Source: JBBCJT01 sp037190665
GTDB lineage: Bacteria; Pseudomonadota; Alphaproteobacteria; Acetobacterales; Acetobacteraceae
Length of the DNA: 34,142 nt
Reading direction: 5' to 3'
Assembly: GCA_037190665.1 (NCBI GenBank)
Contig: JBBCJT010000186.1
Coordinates: 1-34,142, forward strand
The notes beneath the pieces were generated by a model that worked only from the letters and a program-made list of their open reading frames with translations, had not been told where the DNA came from and did not search any database. Positions 1-8,493 of the stretch are shown here, piece by piece. The stretch's first letter is position 1, and each line of letters opens with the position of its first letter. Both the position numbers and the translations under genes were made by a program.

Positions 1-1
1 T

Positions 2-487
2 GCCGGCGGCACGCCCTGCTGCAATTCGCCCGGGCGCGGCGTGTTCGACGGGTTCATCACACTCGCCGGCGGGCACAACCTCGGTGCCGACCGCATCCCC
101 GGCAACACCGGCAGCCTGAGCTACGAGTACGTCCTGTCGCGTGACCCCGCCGTCTATGTCGCGACGGGCGGGTCCTTCAACGGCCGCGGCGGTGTGCTGA
201 TGGGGGCCGGCATCGCGCCCGCGGACGCGCGCGCGAGCCTCCTCGAGGTCATCCAGCGCGACCGGCTGGACGTGCTGGGTGCCGTGCGCGGCGGGCGGGC
301 GCATGCGCTGTGGCACGGCGCGAACGACACGCCGGCGCATATCCTCGCCATCGAGAAGCTGGCCCGCTGGATCCAGCCCGACCGCACCGCCGGCATCGAC
401 GCCGACGCCACGCTGGCCGAACTCAACGCGCGCTTCGCGGCCGTGCCCATGGAAGGCACGTACTGGATCGACCTGACGCCAAGTTAG
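2..487 (+). CDS. Iron-siderophore type ABC transporter substrate-binding protein, C-terminal part (5' cut by window)
   Basis: The frame is open from the window edge and ends at a TAG stop, giving about 161 residues of a C-terminal lobe. The segment with HALWHGANDTPAHILAIEKL and then the ending LNARFAAVPMEGTYWIDL matches the end of FecB/BtuF-like periplasmic binding proteins for ferric siderophores or cobalamin, where an aromatic/small-residue patch is followed by LAKW.HP and a final F.PVP..GTYW. Family knowledge says such proteins capture the ligand in the periplasm and pass it to a membrane permease and ATPase. No permease or ATPase follows here, so partners must lie upstream of the window or elsewhere. 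The first GTG in frame (41) is internal, not a start. The ligand cannot be told from this fragment. Confidence 0.8.
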   Translation, partial: AGGTPCCNSPGRGVFDGFITLAGGHNLGADRIPGNTGSLSYEYVLSRDPAVYVATGGSFNGRGGVLMGAGIAPADARASLLEVIQRDRLDVLGAVRGGRAHALWHGANDTPAHILAIEKLARWIQPDRTAGIDADATLAELNARFAAVPMEGTYWIDLTPS

Positions 488-524
488 GCGGCACCGCTCC
501 GCTCCTGCTTTCGGTCAGGAGAAC

Positions 525-545
525 CGGCCGCCGGGACGGCGGTCG
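525..545. terminator. Candidate bidirectional hairpin between convergent genes
   Basis: CGGCCGCC (525-532) and GGCGGTCG (538-545) can form an eight-pair stem, with one G-T pair, around a five-base loop. It lies 37 bases after the stop of the binding-protein gene and faces the 3' end of the convergent gene at 661. There is no T-run, so this is a structural guess only. Confidence 0.3.
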
Positions 546-660
546 TCCTCGTTTCGCCCGTAACCATCACACCGATCCTGCGCGCGGATCCCGTTCGGTC
601 GCCGGCAGGGCCCGGCACTATGCCGAGGCCGGCACGAGCCGGACGCCCGTGCCGCCGCTC

Positions 661-1251
661 TCAGAACTTGCTGCCGCCCGCGGGCGGGGGCTTGCCGGAG
701 ACGCCGCCGCCGTAGCCCGGCTGCGGCGCGCGCATCACCGGCGGGCGGCCGCCGAAGTAGCGGTCCATGCAGTCCTGCATCGCCGTCGTCGCGGCCGACG
801 ACCCGCGCAGCCCGGCCACGACCCGCTCGCCCCAGGGCGTGGTGATGGACAGCGTGTTGCCGGCCTTGAAGGCGGAGATGAAGCGGGCCACCGCGGCCCC
901 GTCGGTCGCGAGCCGCGCGTTGATCAGCGTGGCGTTGATCGCGTCCGTGTTCGCGTTCCAGCTCGCCCCGTCCACGTTCAGCCGCATCGTGCCGATCCGG
1001 CCCTGGCCCGCCGACCAGCGCGGGTCCTTGATGGCGAGGTTCAGCGAATAGGGCTGCTGCAGCGCGACCAGCCGCACCTCGCGGCCGATATTGTTCCAGT
1101 GCGTGGACACCGCGCAGGAATAGGTGTTGTCGCTGTCGTCGATGGCCGCGGTGAAGGTCCACTGGCCGTAATCCACCCGCTCGATGTCGCGATAGGCGGC
1201 GAAAGCGGTGCCGGCGGCGAGCAGGCCGGCGATGATCAGGCAGCGGCGCAT
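661..1251 (-). CDS. Secreted protein of unknown function
   Basis: I do not recognise this 196-residue protein. It starts with a clear Sec signal peptide (MRRCLIIAGLLAAGTAFA, cleavage near residue 18). The mature part looks like a small beta-rich periplasmic domain: a segment with YGQWTF and a cysteine near residue 46, a middle part with MRLNVDGASW, and a second cysteine (MQDC) near residue 161 that could pair with the first. The last 30 residues are rich in proline and glycine and probably disordered. The general pattern of one domain with two cysteines resembles small alphaproteobacterial periplasmic proteins that act on or report envelope state, but no family could be assigned. It is downstream of, and in the same direction as, the DUF1194 gene with a 90-base gap. 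Confidence 0.7.
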   Translation of the reverse strand: MRRCLIIAGLLAAGTAFAAYRDIERVDYGQWTFTAAIDDSDNTYSCAVSTHWNNIGREVRLVALQQPYSLNLAIKDPRWSAGQGRIGTMRLNVDGASWNANTDAINATLINARLATDGAAVARFISAFKAGNTLSITTPWGERVVAGLRGSSAATTAMQDCMDRYFGGRPPVMRAPQPGYGGGVSGKPPPAGGSKF

Positions 1252-1341
1252 GGCATGTCCCCTTCAGCCGGGGGATACATTAACGGATGGACAGGCACGG
1301 ATGGAACCCATGCCGTCAGCCGGCGGCGAGCTTTTCGCCGC

Positions 1342-2037
1342 TCAGGCGATTTCGCGGATCAGCTTGCGCAGCACTGCCTGGTCGAAGGCCTCGAACCCGT
1401 CGGCGACGATGACGAAGGCACCCGGGCCGCCGATCACCCGCTCCTGGTAGTGCTGCTCCAGCGCGCCGGGGGGCAGCCAGCCGAAGCCGGGCCGGTCGTT
1501 CACGATCGGCAGGCCGTTGATGATCAGGCCCTTCGCCACCGCCTGGTCGCGCAGCTCGTCCACCGGCGGGCCGGAGTTGTTGACCCCGTCGCCCGAGATG
1601 TCGATCACCTGCCGCGTGGGGTCGTATGGGCAGTTCGCCAGCACCTCCATCGAGAAGCGGATCGCGCCCGAGATCGAGGTCCAGTTGAGCGAGACGCGCG
1701 GCATCTCGGAGATCGCGCTCGCGAAGCGCATCGCATCCGCCTCGCCCGCGATGCGGGTCCAGGGGATGGTCTGGGTCTGGAACTGCCAGCCGGCCCATTC
1801 GACGTAGGTGACGCCGATCGCGCCGATCATGCCGCCGGTGATCCCGGTCAGCACGCGCTGGTCCATGATGGCGCGGCGGTAGCCTTCCCGCTGCAGCCGC
1901 GCCTCCTCGTCGTCCACCGAGCGGGAGACGTCGACGGCGAGCACGAGTGCCACGTCCACCGGCTCGGGCTGGGCCCGCGCGGGGGCCGACAGGCCCGCCG
2001 CTGCCGCCGTTGCGCCGATCAGGGTCCTGCGTCGCAT
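1342..2037 (-). CDS. DUF1194 (von Willebrand factor A-like) secreted protein
   Basis: This is a 231-residue protein. The start at 2037 (MRRRTLIGATAAAAGLSAPARA) is chosen because it begins a good signal peptide; its paired arginines followed by a hydrophobic stretch allow Tat export. An upstream ATG at 2109 would place 24 polar residues before the signal and would run into the preceding gene. The mature protein has the metal-site motif D-V-S-R-S near residue 38, a threonine in LNWTSISG and an aspartate in DISGDGVNNSG, which together form a MIDAS-like site typical of VWA folds. The whole pattern fits DUF1194. Function in this family is unknown; metal-dependent protein binding in the periplasm is inference. 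It lies 41 bases after the WbpE-like gene on the same strand and may share its transcript. Confidence 0.85.
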   Translation of the reverse strand: MRRRTLIGATAAAAGLSAPARAQPEPVDVALVLAVDVSRSVDDEEARLQREGYRRAIMDQRVLTGITGGMIGAIGVTYVEWAGWQFQTQTIPWTRIAGEADAMRFASAISEMPRVSLNWTSISGAIRFSMEVLANCPYDPTRQVIDISGDGVNNSGPPVDELRDQAVAKGLIINGLPIVNDRPGFGWLPPGALEQHYQERVIGGPGAFVIVADGFEAFDQAVLRKLIREIA

Positions 2038-2078
2038 CAACGCCTCCGCCCGAGTCCGCGGAGGCAGCTTGGCAAGTC

Positions 2079-3224
2079 TCAGCCGGTTGCTGCAATCACT
2101 GCGTCGCACACGCGTGCGGCATCCGCCTCCGACAGGTAGGCGTGCATGGGCAGGGCGAGGATGCGCCCGCCCAGCGCCTCGGCCACCGGAAGCGGCGCGC
2201 CGCCGTGGTGATCGCGGTAGGCGGGCTGATGGTGCAGCGGCTTGGGGTAGTAGATCGCGCTCGGCACCCCGGCCGCCTTCAGCGAGGCCTGCACCGCGTC
2301 GCGCTGCGCCTGGCCGGGCAGCAGGATCGAGTAGATCGCCCAGGCGGCGCGGCTGTCGGGCACGCGGGCGGGGATGTCCACCGCGTTGCCCAACCGGCTG
2401 TCGTAATAGGCGGCAAGACGTTCGCGCGCCGCGATCTCCTCGGGGAACACCGCGAGCTTGGCCAGGAGCACCGCCGCCTGCATCGAATCGAGCCGGCCGT
2501 TCATGCCGGTGCGCAGCACGTCGTAGCGCGTGGTGCCCTCGCCATGGGTGCGCAGGCTGCGGAACAGCGCGGCCCGGTCGGCATCCTCGGTGAACAGCGC
2601 GCCCGCATCGCCATAGGCGCCGAGCGGCTTGGACGGGAAGAAGGAGGTCGCGGTGGCGTGCGCGAAGCTGCCGAGCGGGCGGTTGCCCAGCACCGCGCCG
2701 AAGGACTGCGCGCAGTCGTCCAGCGTGAACAGGTTCTCCTTCGCCGCCACGCGGTTGATCGCGGGCCAGTCGGCCGGCTGGCCGAACAGGTCCACGCCGA
2801 TCACCGCGCGCGGCCGCAGCCGGCCTTCCGCCTTCACGGCGGCGATGCGCGCCTCGAAATCGGCGACGTCCATCTGGAAGGTGCGCGGATCGACATCGAC
2901 GAAGACGGGCGTGGCACCCAGCACCAGCGGCACCTCGGCGGTGGCGGTGTAGGTGAAGGCGGGCAGGAACACCGCGTCGCCGCGGCCGATGCCTTCGGCC
3001 ATCAGCGCGATCTGCAGCGCATCGGTGCCCGAGGAGATGCTGACGCAGTGCGCCGCGCCGCAGAACTTCGCGAGTGCGGCCTCAAGCTCCGCGACCTCGG
3101 GGCCGAGGATGAACTGGCAGTGTTCCAGCACGCGGTCGAGGCGCGTGCGCAGGTCGGCGGCGATGCGCGCCTGCTGCGCCTTCAGGTCGAGAAACGGGAT
3201 CGTCTTGGGAAGCGGAGCGTTCAT
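2079..3224 (-). CDS. DegT/DnrJ/EryC1/StrS aminotransferase, WbpE-like
   Basis: This 381-residue PLP enzyme matches the sugar aminotransferase family over its full length. It opens with PFLDLKAQQARI and QFILGPEVAELE and has SSGTDALQIALMAEG around residue 65, the PLP-ring aspartate in TLDDCAQSFG (about 169-170), and the Schiff-base lysine K199 in SFFPSKPLGAYGD. These segments are close to Pseudomonas WbpE, which transaminates UDP-3-keto-GlcNAcA to UDP-GlcNAc(3NH2)A with glutamate. The ATG overlaps the stop of the WbpA-like gene (ATGA), so the two are translationally coupled. That supports a joint pathway from UDP-GlcNAc. No WbpB-type 3-dehydrogenase is present in the window, so the true substrate is uncertain; a 4-keto sugar is the main alternative. 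Confidence 0.9.
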   Translation of the reverse strand: MNAPLPKTIPFLDLKAQQARIAADLRTRLDRVLEHCQFILGPEVAELEAALAKFCGAAHCVSISSGTDALQIALMAEGIGRGDAVFLPAFTYTATAEVPLVLGATPVFVDVDPRTFQMDVADFEARIAAVKAEGRLRPRAVIGVDLFGQPADWPAINRVAAKENLFTLDDCAQSFGAVLGNRPLGSFAHATATSFFPSKPLGAYGDAGALFTEDADRAALFRSLRTHGEGTTRYDVLRTGMNGRLDSMQAAVLLAKLAVFPEEIAARERLAAYYDSRLGNAVDIPARVPDSRAAWAIYSILLPGQAQRDAVQASLKAAGVPSAIYYPKPLHHQPAYRDHHGGAPLPVAEALGGRILALPMHAYLSEADAARVCDAVIAATG

Positions 3225-4612
3225 GCCTGGACCACATCTTTGTGCGCGCGGAGCACGCCGCGCGTGTCCACCAACACCGCGATGCTGCTTCTGACCAAAT
3301 CAAGATCCATGTCGGAGTGTGGCGTGACGATCATGGCGGCGTCGTAGGCGGCGAGTGTGGCGGGATGCAGGCGCACCGACCGCCGCCGGCCCGCGCCCAG
3401 CCGCCGGGTGGCGGGAAGTTCCGGCAGCAGCGCGTCGTGGTAGTCGGCCCGCGCGCCTGCCTCATCCAGCAGGCGCAGGATCTCCAGCGCCGGGCTCTCG
3501 CGCGCATCGGCGATGTCGGGCTTGTAGGCGATGCCGAGGACCAGCACGCGCGCCCCGGCGAGCGGCCGGCCCAGCGCGTGGCGCAACCGTGACACGCACC
3601 AGCGTGGCATCGCGTCGTTCACCCGCGCGGCCGTCTCGATGAACGCCGGATCGGTGCCGGCCCGGCGCGCGGCATGCGCGAGGTACCAGGGATCGACCGG
3701 CACGCAATGCCCGCCCAGCCCCGGGCCAGGGCGGAAGGGCATGAAGCCGAAGGGCTTGGTCGCGCAGGCGTCCAGCACCTCGTGCACGTCGAGGCCGAGC
3801 CGGTGGCAGAGTAGCTTCAGCTCGTTCACCAGCCCGATGTTCACGGCGCGGAAGACGTTCTCGTGCAGCTTGGCGAGTTCCGCGGCCTCCGGGCTCGACA
3901 TCGGCACCAGCTCCGGCGCCACCGCGCCGTACAGGGCGAGGCCGACGCGCAGGCACGCTCCGGTCGCACCGGCCACGAGCTTCGGGACGTGGCCCACCGA
4001 ATGCGTCGCCGTGCCGGGGTCCTCGCGTTCCGGGCTGTAGACCGCGAAACCGTCCACGCCCGGCGTCAGCCCGGCCTCGCGCAGCGTCGCTACCACCGTC
4101 TCCACCGTGGTGCCGGGGTAGGAGGTGGATTCCAGCGCGATCGCCTGTCCCGCGCGCAGGTGCGGGCGCAGCGCGGCGAGGCTGTCGGTGATCGCGGTCA
4201 GGTCGGGGAGGCGTCCGGGGCCCAGCGGCGTCGGCACGCACAGGCAGATCGCGTCGCACCGCGCCGCCGCCGCCATCTCCGCTCCCTGCAGCCCCGGCGC
4301 GTCCAGCGGCGCGGGCCGGCCCGGCAGCGGCGAGCGGCCGGCATTCACCGCGGCGACCTTCACCGGATCGGTATCGAAGCCGAGCACGCGGAAGCCCAGA
4401 TGCGCGAAGCGCCGCGCCAGCGGCAGTCCGGCATAGCCGAGGCCGATCACGCCGATCGCGGCGTGCCGGTCCGTGATGCGGGCGATCAGCGTGTCGGCAA
4501 GGCTCAGGGACAGGTCGCGCGGCTCCGCCTCGCGAGCCCCGCGTGTTCGGTCGGGACAGTGTCCCGCTCCGTTGCCTCCCGAAGCGGGAGGCAGGGGGGC
4601 GATCCGGCGCAT
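3221..4612 (-). CDS. UDP-N-acetyl-D-glucosamine 6-dehydrogenase, WbpA-like (start uncertain)
   Basis: This NAD-dependent enzyme oxidises C6 of a UDP-HexNAc to a uronic acid. An N-terminal Rossmann site (GVIGLGYAG), YSPEREDPG, and the catalytic cysteine in GPGLGGHCVPVDPWYL are visible. The first and third fit UDP-sugar dehydrogenases in general; SPEREDPG points to the WbpA (UDP-GlcNAc) branch. A C-terminal segment with LGIAYKPDIADARESPA completes the three-domain layout. The start is a problem. The ATG at 4612 gives 463 residues with about 35 extra residues encoded by hairpin-rich repeat DNA. Family alignment would start near residue 36, where only CTG codons (4513, 4507) are available; a GGAG lies about nine bases before the CTG at 4513. 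The frame stays open even further upstream to 4762. The stop overlaps the WbpE-like start. Confidence 0.88.
   Translation of the reverse strand: MRRIAPLPPASGGNGAGHCPDRTRGAREAEPRDLSLSLADTLIARITDRHAAIGVIGLGYAGLPLARRFAHLGFRVLGFDTDPVKVAAVNAGRSPLPGRPAPLDAPGLQGAEMAAAARCDAICLCVPTPLGPGRLPDLTAITDSLAALRPHLRAGQAIALESTSYPGTTVETVVATLREAGLTPGVDGFAVYSPEREDPGTATHSVGHVPKLVAGATGACLRVGLALYGAVAPELVPMSSPEAAELAKLHENVFRAVNIGLVNELKLLCHRLGLDVHEVLDACATKPFGFMPFRPGPGLGGHCVPVDPWYLAHAARRAGTDPAFIETAARVNDAMPRWCVSRLRHALGRPLAGARVLVLGIAYKPDIADARESPALEILRLLDEAGARADYHDALLPELPATRRLGAGRRRSVRLHPATLAAYDAAMIVTPHSDMDLDLVRSSIAVLVDTRGVLRAHKDVVQA
4574..4592. repeat. Perfect 8-bp hairpin in the region before the WbpA-like gene
   Basis: GCCTCCCG and CGGGAGGC form a perfect stem around an AAG loop. 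Nearby, 4553-4565 is a GGGACA-G-TGTCCC palindrome. Both belong to the hairpin-rich block that spans the possible starts of the dehydrogenase gene. Confidence 0.6.
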
Positions 4613-4646
4613 CCTCCCAGAAACGCCACGGCCCTCGGCTCGTGGC

Positions 4647-4803
4647 GAGGATCGCCGTGCAAGGCCCCCTCTCCCGCCCGGCGGGAGAGGGAGGGGCCCG
4701 CGCTCGCGCGGGAGGGTGAGGGGGCCGGGCGGAGGCGAAACCTCGCTGTCGCGTCGGCGCACGCGCCCTCACCCCGGCCCTCTCCCGCAGGCGGGAGAGG
4801 GGG
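4647..4803. repeat. Nested palindromic intergenic repeat, family 1, copy A
   Basis: Two strong hairpins are visible. The first pairs CCCTCTCCCGCC (4667-4678) with GGCGGGAGAGGG (4680-4691). The second is a perfect 11-bp stem, CCCTCTCCCGC (4778-4788) with GCGGGAGAGGG (4791-4801). Between them GGGTGAGGG and CCCTCACCCC can also pair, so the whole unit can fold as a nested structure. Copy B at 18957-19095 matches it along its length, including CGTGCAAGG before the first hairpin and GCGGAGGCGAA in the middle. Elements of this CCCTCTCCC/GGGAGAGGG type are common between genes in alphaproteobacteria. Confidence 0.85.
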
Positions 4804-4853
4804 AGGGTTTCGCAAGGCTATCGCCTGAGGGACAAGGCGATGAGGGGCGCTGA

Positions 4854-6788
4854 TCACTGCGCCTCCGCCGTGGTGCCCGTGTTGTGCTCGAACTCGGGCA
4901 CCATGCGCGACAGGATCGCGAGCGCCTGCGCCCGCCCGCCCGCGCGCGCCTGGGTGGCGATCTCCTCCAGCACCCGGCCGACGATGGCGGCGTCCGCGGT
5001 GCGCGGTTCGGCCATCAGCAGGCCGGGATAGGCGGTGGCGCGCGGCGGCTCCTTGCCGTGGAACAGCTCCTCGAACAGCTTCTCGCCCGGCCGCAGCCCG
5101 GTGAAGCGGATCTCCACGTCCTGCTCCGGCTTCAGGCCCGCGAGCCGGATCATCTGCCGCGCGAGGTCCACGATCTTCACCGGCTTGCCCATGTCGAGCA
5201 CGAAGATGCCTCCGTCCTTCACCTCGCCCGGATCGCCCGCGCCGACCACGGAGGCCTGCAGCACGAGCCCCACCGCCTCGCGCACCGTCATGAAGTAGCG
5301 CTGCATGTCCGGGTGAGTAACGGTCAGCGGCCCCCCGCGTTCGAGCTGACGCTGGAACAGCGGCACCACCGAGCCGGTGGAGCCGAGCACGTTGCCGAAG
5401 CGCACGGTGACGCAGCGCATGCCTTCGCCATCGCCGCGCGCGCGGATGTCGAGCGCCTGGCAGTACATCTCCGCCAGCCGCTTCGATGCGCCCATCACGG
5501 AGGTCGGGTTCACCGCCTTGTCGGTGGAGATCAGCACCATCAGCCGCGCGCCCGCCGCGCGCGCCGCATCGGCGACGATGCGGGTGCCGAAGGCGTTGGT
5601 CAGCAGGCCCTCCAGCGGGTTCGCCTCCACCATCGGCACGTGCTTCAGCGCGGCGGCGTGGAACACCAGTTCGGGGCGGAACTCCGCGCACAGCGCGCGC
5701 ATCCGCGCCTCGTCGCGGATATCGGCGATCAGCGCGCGCCGCGCGACCGCAGGATGGGTCTCACCCAGTTCCAGGTCGATCTGCCACAGCGCGTATTCGC
5801 CGTTGTCGAGCAGCAGGAGCTGTTCGGGGCCGAGGGCGGCGACCTGTCGGGCGAGCTCGGAGCCGATCGTCCCGCCCGCGCCGGTTACCAGCACGCGCTT
5901 GCCCTGCACCAGCCGCGCCATGCCTTCCCGGTCCAGCGGCACCTGCGGGCGGTTGAGCAGGTCCTCGATCGCGACCGGCCGCAGCTCCAGCCGCTTGCGC
6001 GCCTCCTCCGGCCGGTCGCCGGCGCGGCGCGAGGCTGGGGCGAGCGCGGTCGGGCTGGGCGCGCGGCGGACGGAGATGCCGTGCCGGTCGGCGGCCTCGA
6101 TCATCCGCACCAGCGCGACGCCGGAGATCTCGTTGGTGGTGACGACGATGCTCGTCGGCAGCGTGCCGGCCTGTCGCATGTCGTCCAGCACCGCCGGCAG
6201 GTCGTCCACCGTGCCGAGGATGGGGTGCCCGTGGATGCGCCGCCCCGCCTGCCGCGAGCGCATCGACAGGATGCCGGCCACCCGCCACGTCATGCGCCGG
6301 TCCTGCTCCAGCGCGCGCAGGAAGATGTCGGCTCCGTCGCCGGCGCCCGCGAGCAGCAAGGTCTGCGCGTCGGCGCCGTCGCCGTCATGCGTCCGGTGCG
6401 ACTGCTTCCAGCGATAGAGCAGCCGTGGCAGGCCGAGCAGGGCGAGCAGCGTGAGCGCGTGGATGGCGGGAAAGGCGGGGTTGGACGGCACCCAGGCGTC
6501 GGTCGGCCACGTCAGCACCGCGAAGATGGCCGCGCCGGCCACCGAGGCGATGGCGACGGACATCAGGTCGCGCATGCCGGCGAAGCGCCAGTACTGGCGC
6601 GACAGCCCCACCGGCAGCCCGGCGGCGAGCACCGAGGCCGCGCCGAGCAGCAGCAGCCAGACGGGATGGAGGATGGACTCGCCCGGCATCGAGAGCGCGC
6701 GCGCCAGCGGGACCGCAAGAGCGGCAAGTCCGGCATCGGCGGCGACGTTCAGCAGGATGCGGTTGAGCTGGGGACCGCGGAGCGCCAT
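4854..6788 (-). CDS. Membrane UDP-GlcNAc 4,6-dehydratase, WbpM/PglF/CapD type
   Basis: This 644-residue inner-membrane enzyme should convert UDP-GlcNAc to a UDP-4-keto-6-deoxy-HexNAc, the first step to bacillosamine, QuiNAc and related sugars. The ATG at 6788 is chosen because four membrane segments follow (about 13-31, 41-60, 74-93, 106-125). A second nucleotide-fold region (LLLAGAGDGADIF, about 144-156) is followed by the catalytic SDR domain with TGAGGTIG at 302-309. The active-site stretch at 421-436 contains STDKAVNPTS then VMGASK, so the usual SDR tyrosine is methionine (M432) with K436, as described for the large WbpM-like branch. FRPELVFHAAALKHVP, RFGNVLGS, RYFMT and GLRPGEKLFEEL are also family hallmarks. 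It follows the acetyltransferase by 32 bases. Confidence 0.93.
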   Translation of the reverse strand: MALRGPQLNRILLNVAADAGLAALAVPLARALSMPGESILHPVWLLLLGAASVLAAGLPVGLSRQYWRFAGMRDLMSVAIASVAGAAIFAVLTWPTDAWVPSNPAFPAIHALTLLALLGLPRLLYRWKQSHRTHDGDGADAQTLLLAGAGDGADIFLRALEQDRRMTWRVAGILSMRSRQAGRRIHGHPILGTVDDLPAVLDDMRQAGTLPTSIVVTTNEISGVALVRMIEAADRHGISVRRAPSPTALAPASRRAGDRPEEARKRLELRPVAIEDLLNRPQVPLDREGMARLVQGKRVLVTGAGGTIGSELARQVAALGPEQLLLLDNGEYALWQIDLELGETHPAVARRALIADIRDEARMRALCAEFRPELVFHAAALKHVPMVEANPLEGLLTNAFGTRIVADAARAAGARLMVLISTDKAVNPTSVMGASKRLAEMYCQALDIRARGDGEGMRCVTVRFGNVLGSTGSVVPLFQRQLERGGPLTVTHPDMQRYFMTVREAVGLVLQASVVGAGDPGEVKDGGIFVLDMGKPVKIVDLARQMIRLAGLKPEQDVEIRFTGLRPGEKLFEELFHGKEPPRATAYPGLLMAEPRTADAAIVGRVLEEIATQARAGGRAQALAILSRMVPEFEHNTGTTAEAQ

Positions 6789-6820
6789 GGGGTCGGTATA
6801 GCGGGGGCGGGCGCGCCGCG

Positions 6821-7369
6821 TCAGGCCCGGCACACGCTGCCGGCCGGCACGACGCCACCGGGCGGCACCACCGCGCCGGGCAGCAGCATCGCGCCCGCGC
6901 CCACCAGCGCATCCGCACCCACGCGCGCATGTCCGCACAGCCGCGCGCCGGGCGCGATATGGGCGTAGTCGCCGACGATGCAGTCGTGATCGACGCCGGC
7001 GAGCGTGTTGACGATGGCGTGCCTTCCGATGACGGCGCCCGGACCGATCACCGCGCCGGCGCAGACCGTGGCGCCGTCGCCGATCGCCGCCGAGCGGGCG
7101 ATGACTGCCGCCGGATGGATGGCGCGCGCGTGCGCGAGGCCCGCTTTCTCCGCCGCGTCCGCCCAGTGCCGGCGCAATGCCGGGTCGCCGAAGGCGGCGA
7201 TGACGGCACCCTTGTGCGTCAGCACGTCGGCGAGCCGGCCCAGCACCGGCGTGTCCTCCAGCGCCTCGGTGCGCGCGTCGTCGAACAGCCCCGCCGCCGG
7301 GGTGCCGGCGCAGCGGAGGATGTCCAGCACCACACGCCCATGACCGCCCCCGCCCAGCACGTAGATCAT
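6821..7369 (-). CDS. PglD/NeuD-like sugar O/N-acetyltransferase
   Basis: This is a 182-residue enzyme. The N-terminus (MIYVLGGGGHGRVVLDILR) is the small nucleotide-sugar-binding Rossmann part of the NeuD/PglD family. From about residue 86 hexapeptide repeats build a left-handed beta helix (AIGDGA, VIGPGA, IVGDYA, RVGADA). The VDHDCIVGDYAHIAPGA segment carries the histidine used as catalytic base in PglD, which acetylates the 4-amino group of UDP-bacillosamine precursor using acetyl-CoA. Its position next to a PglF-like dehydratase and in the same cluster as a PglE-like aminotransferase makes this the likeliest role. NeuD-like O-acetylation is the alternative. The ATG lies two bases after the stop of the preceding glycosyltransferase. 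Confidence 0.88.
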   Translation of the reverse strand: MIYVLGGGGHGRVVLDILRCAGTPAAGLFDDARTEALEDTPVLGRLADVLTHKGAVIAAFGDPALRRHWADAAEKAGLAHARAIHPAAVIARSAAIGDGATVCAGAVIGPGAVIGRHAIVNTLAGVDHDCIVGDYAHIAPGARLCGHARVGADALVGAGAMLLPGAVVPPGGVVPAGSVCRA

Positions 7370-7371
7370 CG

Positions 7372-8493
7372 TCACGCCGTCAGCTCCCGATACAGCGCCA
7401 CCAGTCCCTCGGCCTCCTTCTCCCAGCAATAGCGCTGTTCCACCGCCGCGCGGCCGGCCGTGCCCAGCCGTGCGCGCAACGCGGGATCGGCGGCGAGCCG
7501 GTCCAGCGCCTGCGCGACCGCGTCCGCGTCCGCCGCGTCCACCACCAGTCCCGCGCCGGACTGCGCCACGGCGGCCGCGACCTCGTCGGCGTGGCCGGGC
7601 ACCACCACCGGCAGGCCGACCGCCATCGCGTCGAACAGCTTGTGCGGCAGGGCGTGGGTGTGGTTGGCGAGGCCCGGCTGGAACAGCACCACGCCGATAT
7701 CGGCGTGCGACAGCTCCGCCATCATCGCCGCGTGCGGCATCCAGGGATCGAGCTGGATGCGACCGGCGAGACCGAGGGCTTCGGCGCGGGCGGCGAACGC
7801 ATCCGCGGACCCGTCGGTGAAGCGCCCGATCAGCCGCAGCCGGGCCGGAACGCGCATCCGCGCCAGCGCATCCAGCAGCACCGGCCAGCCGCGCGCGCGC
7901 GTCATCGCCCCGGCATGCACGATCACCGGCATGGGCGCGGCGGGCCGCGGGCAGGGGGGCGGTGCGGAGGCGAGCAGGGCGTAGTTGCGCACGGCCAGCA
8001 CCCGGCCGCGGCAGTCCGCCGCCAGCCCGTCCTTGGCGACCACTGTCGCGTCGGCCCGCCGCGTCGCCCAGCGGATGAAGCGCGCGACCATGCGCGCCGC
8101 CAGCCGCGCGACCGGACGCGGGGCGTGCAGCACGGCGAAGGTGGATGGGTAGTGCTCGTGCACGTCCAGCACCACGCGCGCGCCGGACCGGCGGGCGGCG
8201 ATCAGCGCGGCGAGCCAGGCGTCCGGCTCGTTCGCGTGCAGCACCCGTGCCCCCGACCGCGCGGCGCGGCGGGCGAGGGCCGGCAGCGCGAGCAGCCGCC
8301 CCGACAGGCCCGGGCGGCGCACATAGGTGACGATGTCGACGCCATGCGCCGTCCAGCGCGCGGTGCGCGCGGCCGGTGCGAGGTGGCTGACCGCGTAGCC
8401 GGCGGCAGCGAGGCTCGCGGCCTCCTTGACCACCACCCGCACATCCTCGGGCGGATGCGCGGCGGAGACGAAGCAGACGGGGACAGGGCGCAT
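7372..8493 (-). CDS. GT4-like glycosyltransferase
   Basis: This is a 373-residue GT-B fold enzyme. The N-terminal half starts with PVPVCFVSAAHPPEDVRV and contains RVLHANEPDAWL and VVLDVHEHYPS, which are typical acceptor-side segments. The C-terminal half has VHAGAMTRARGWPVLLDAL, the LRLIGRF strand, and ANHTHALPHKLFDAMAVGLPVV, the nucleotide-sugar-binding region; it has D in place of the common E in K.FEAMA. It should transfer one sugar of the repeat unit or oligosaccharide at the cytoplasmic face of the inner membrane. Donor and acceptor cannot be read from sequence. Its ATG overlaps the stop of the epimerase gene (ATGA), so expression is coupled. Confidence 0.88.
   Translation of the reverse strand: MRPVPVCFVSAAHPPEDVRVVVKEAASLAAAGYAVSHLAPAARTARWTAHGVDIVTYVRRPGLSGRLLALPALARRAARSGARVLHANEPDAWLAALIAARRSGARVVLDVHEHYPSTFAVLHAPRPVARLAARMVARFIRWATRRADATVVAKDGLAADCRGRVLAVRNYALLASAPPPCPRPAAPMPVIVHAGAMTRARGWPVLLDALARMRVPARLRLIGRFTDGSADAFAARAEALGLAGRIQLDPWMPHAAMMAELSHADIGVVLFQPGLANHTHALPHKLFDAMAVGLPVVVPGHADEVAAAVAQSGAGLVVDAADADAVAQALDRLAADPALRARLGTAGRAAVEQRYCWEKEAEGLVALYRELTA

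Noticed and set aside
310..2139. 609-residue open frame on the plus strand across the 5' binding-protein end and two minus-strand genes
   Set aside because: The translation is rich in R, H, A, G and P with no motif, and it is antisense to a DUF1194 gene with clear signal and metal-site motifs. It is a GC-driven shadow.
4884..6968. 694-residue plus-strand open frame
   Set aside because: Fully antisense to the WbpM/PglF-like dehydratase, which has intact catalytic motifs; the plus-strand product is low-complexity R/H/Q/A.
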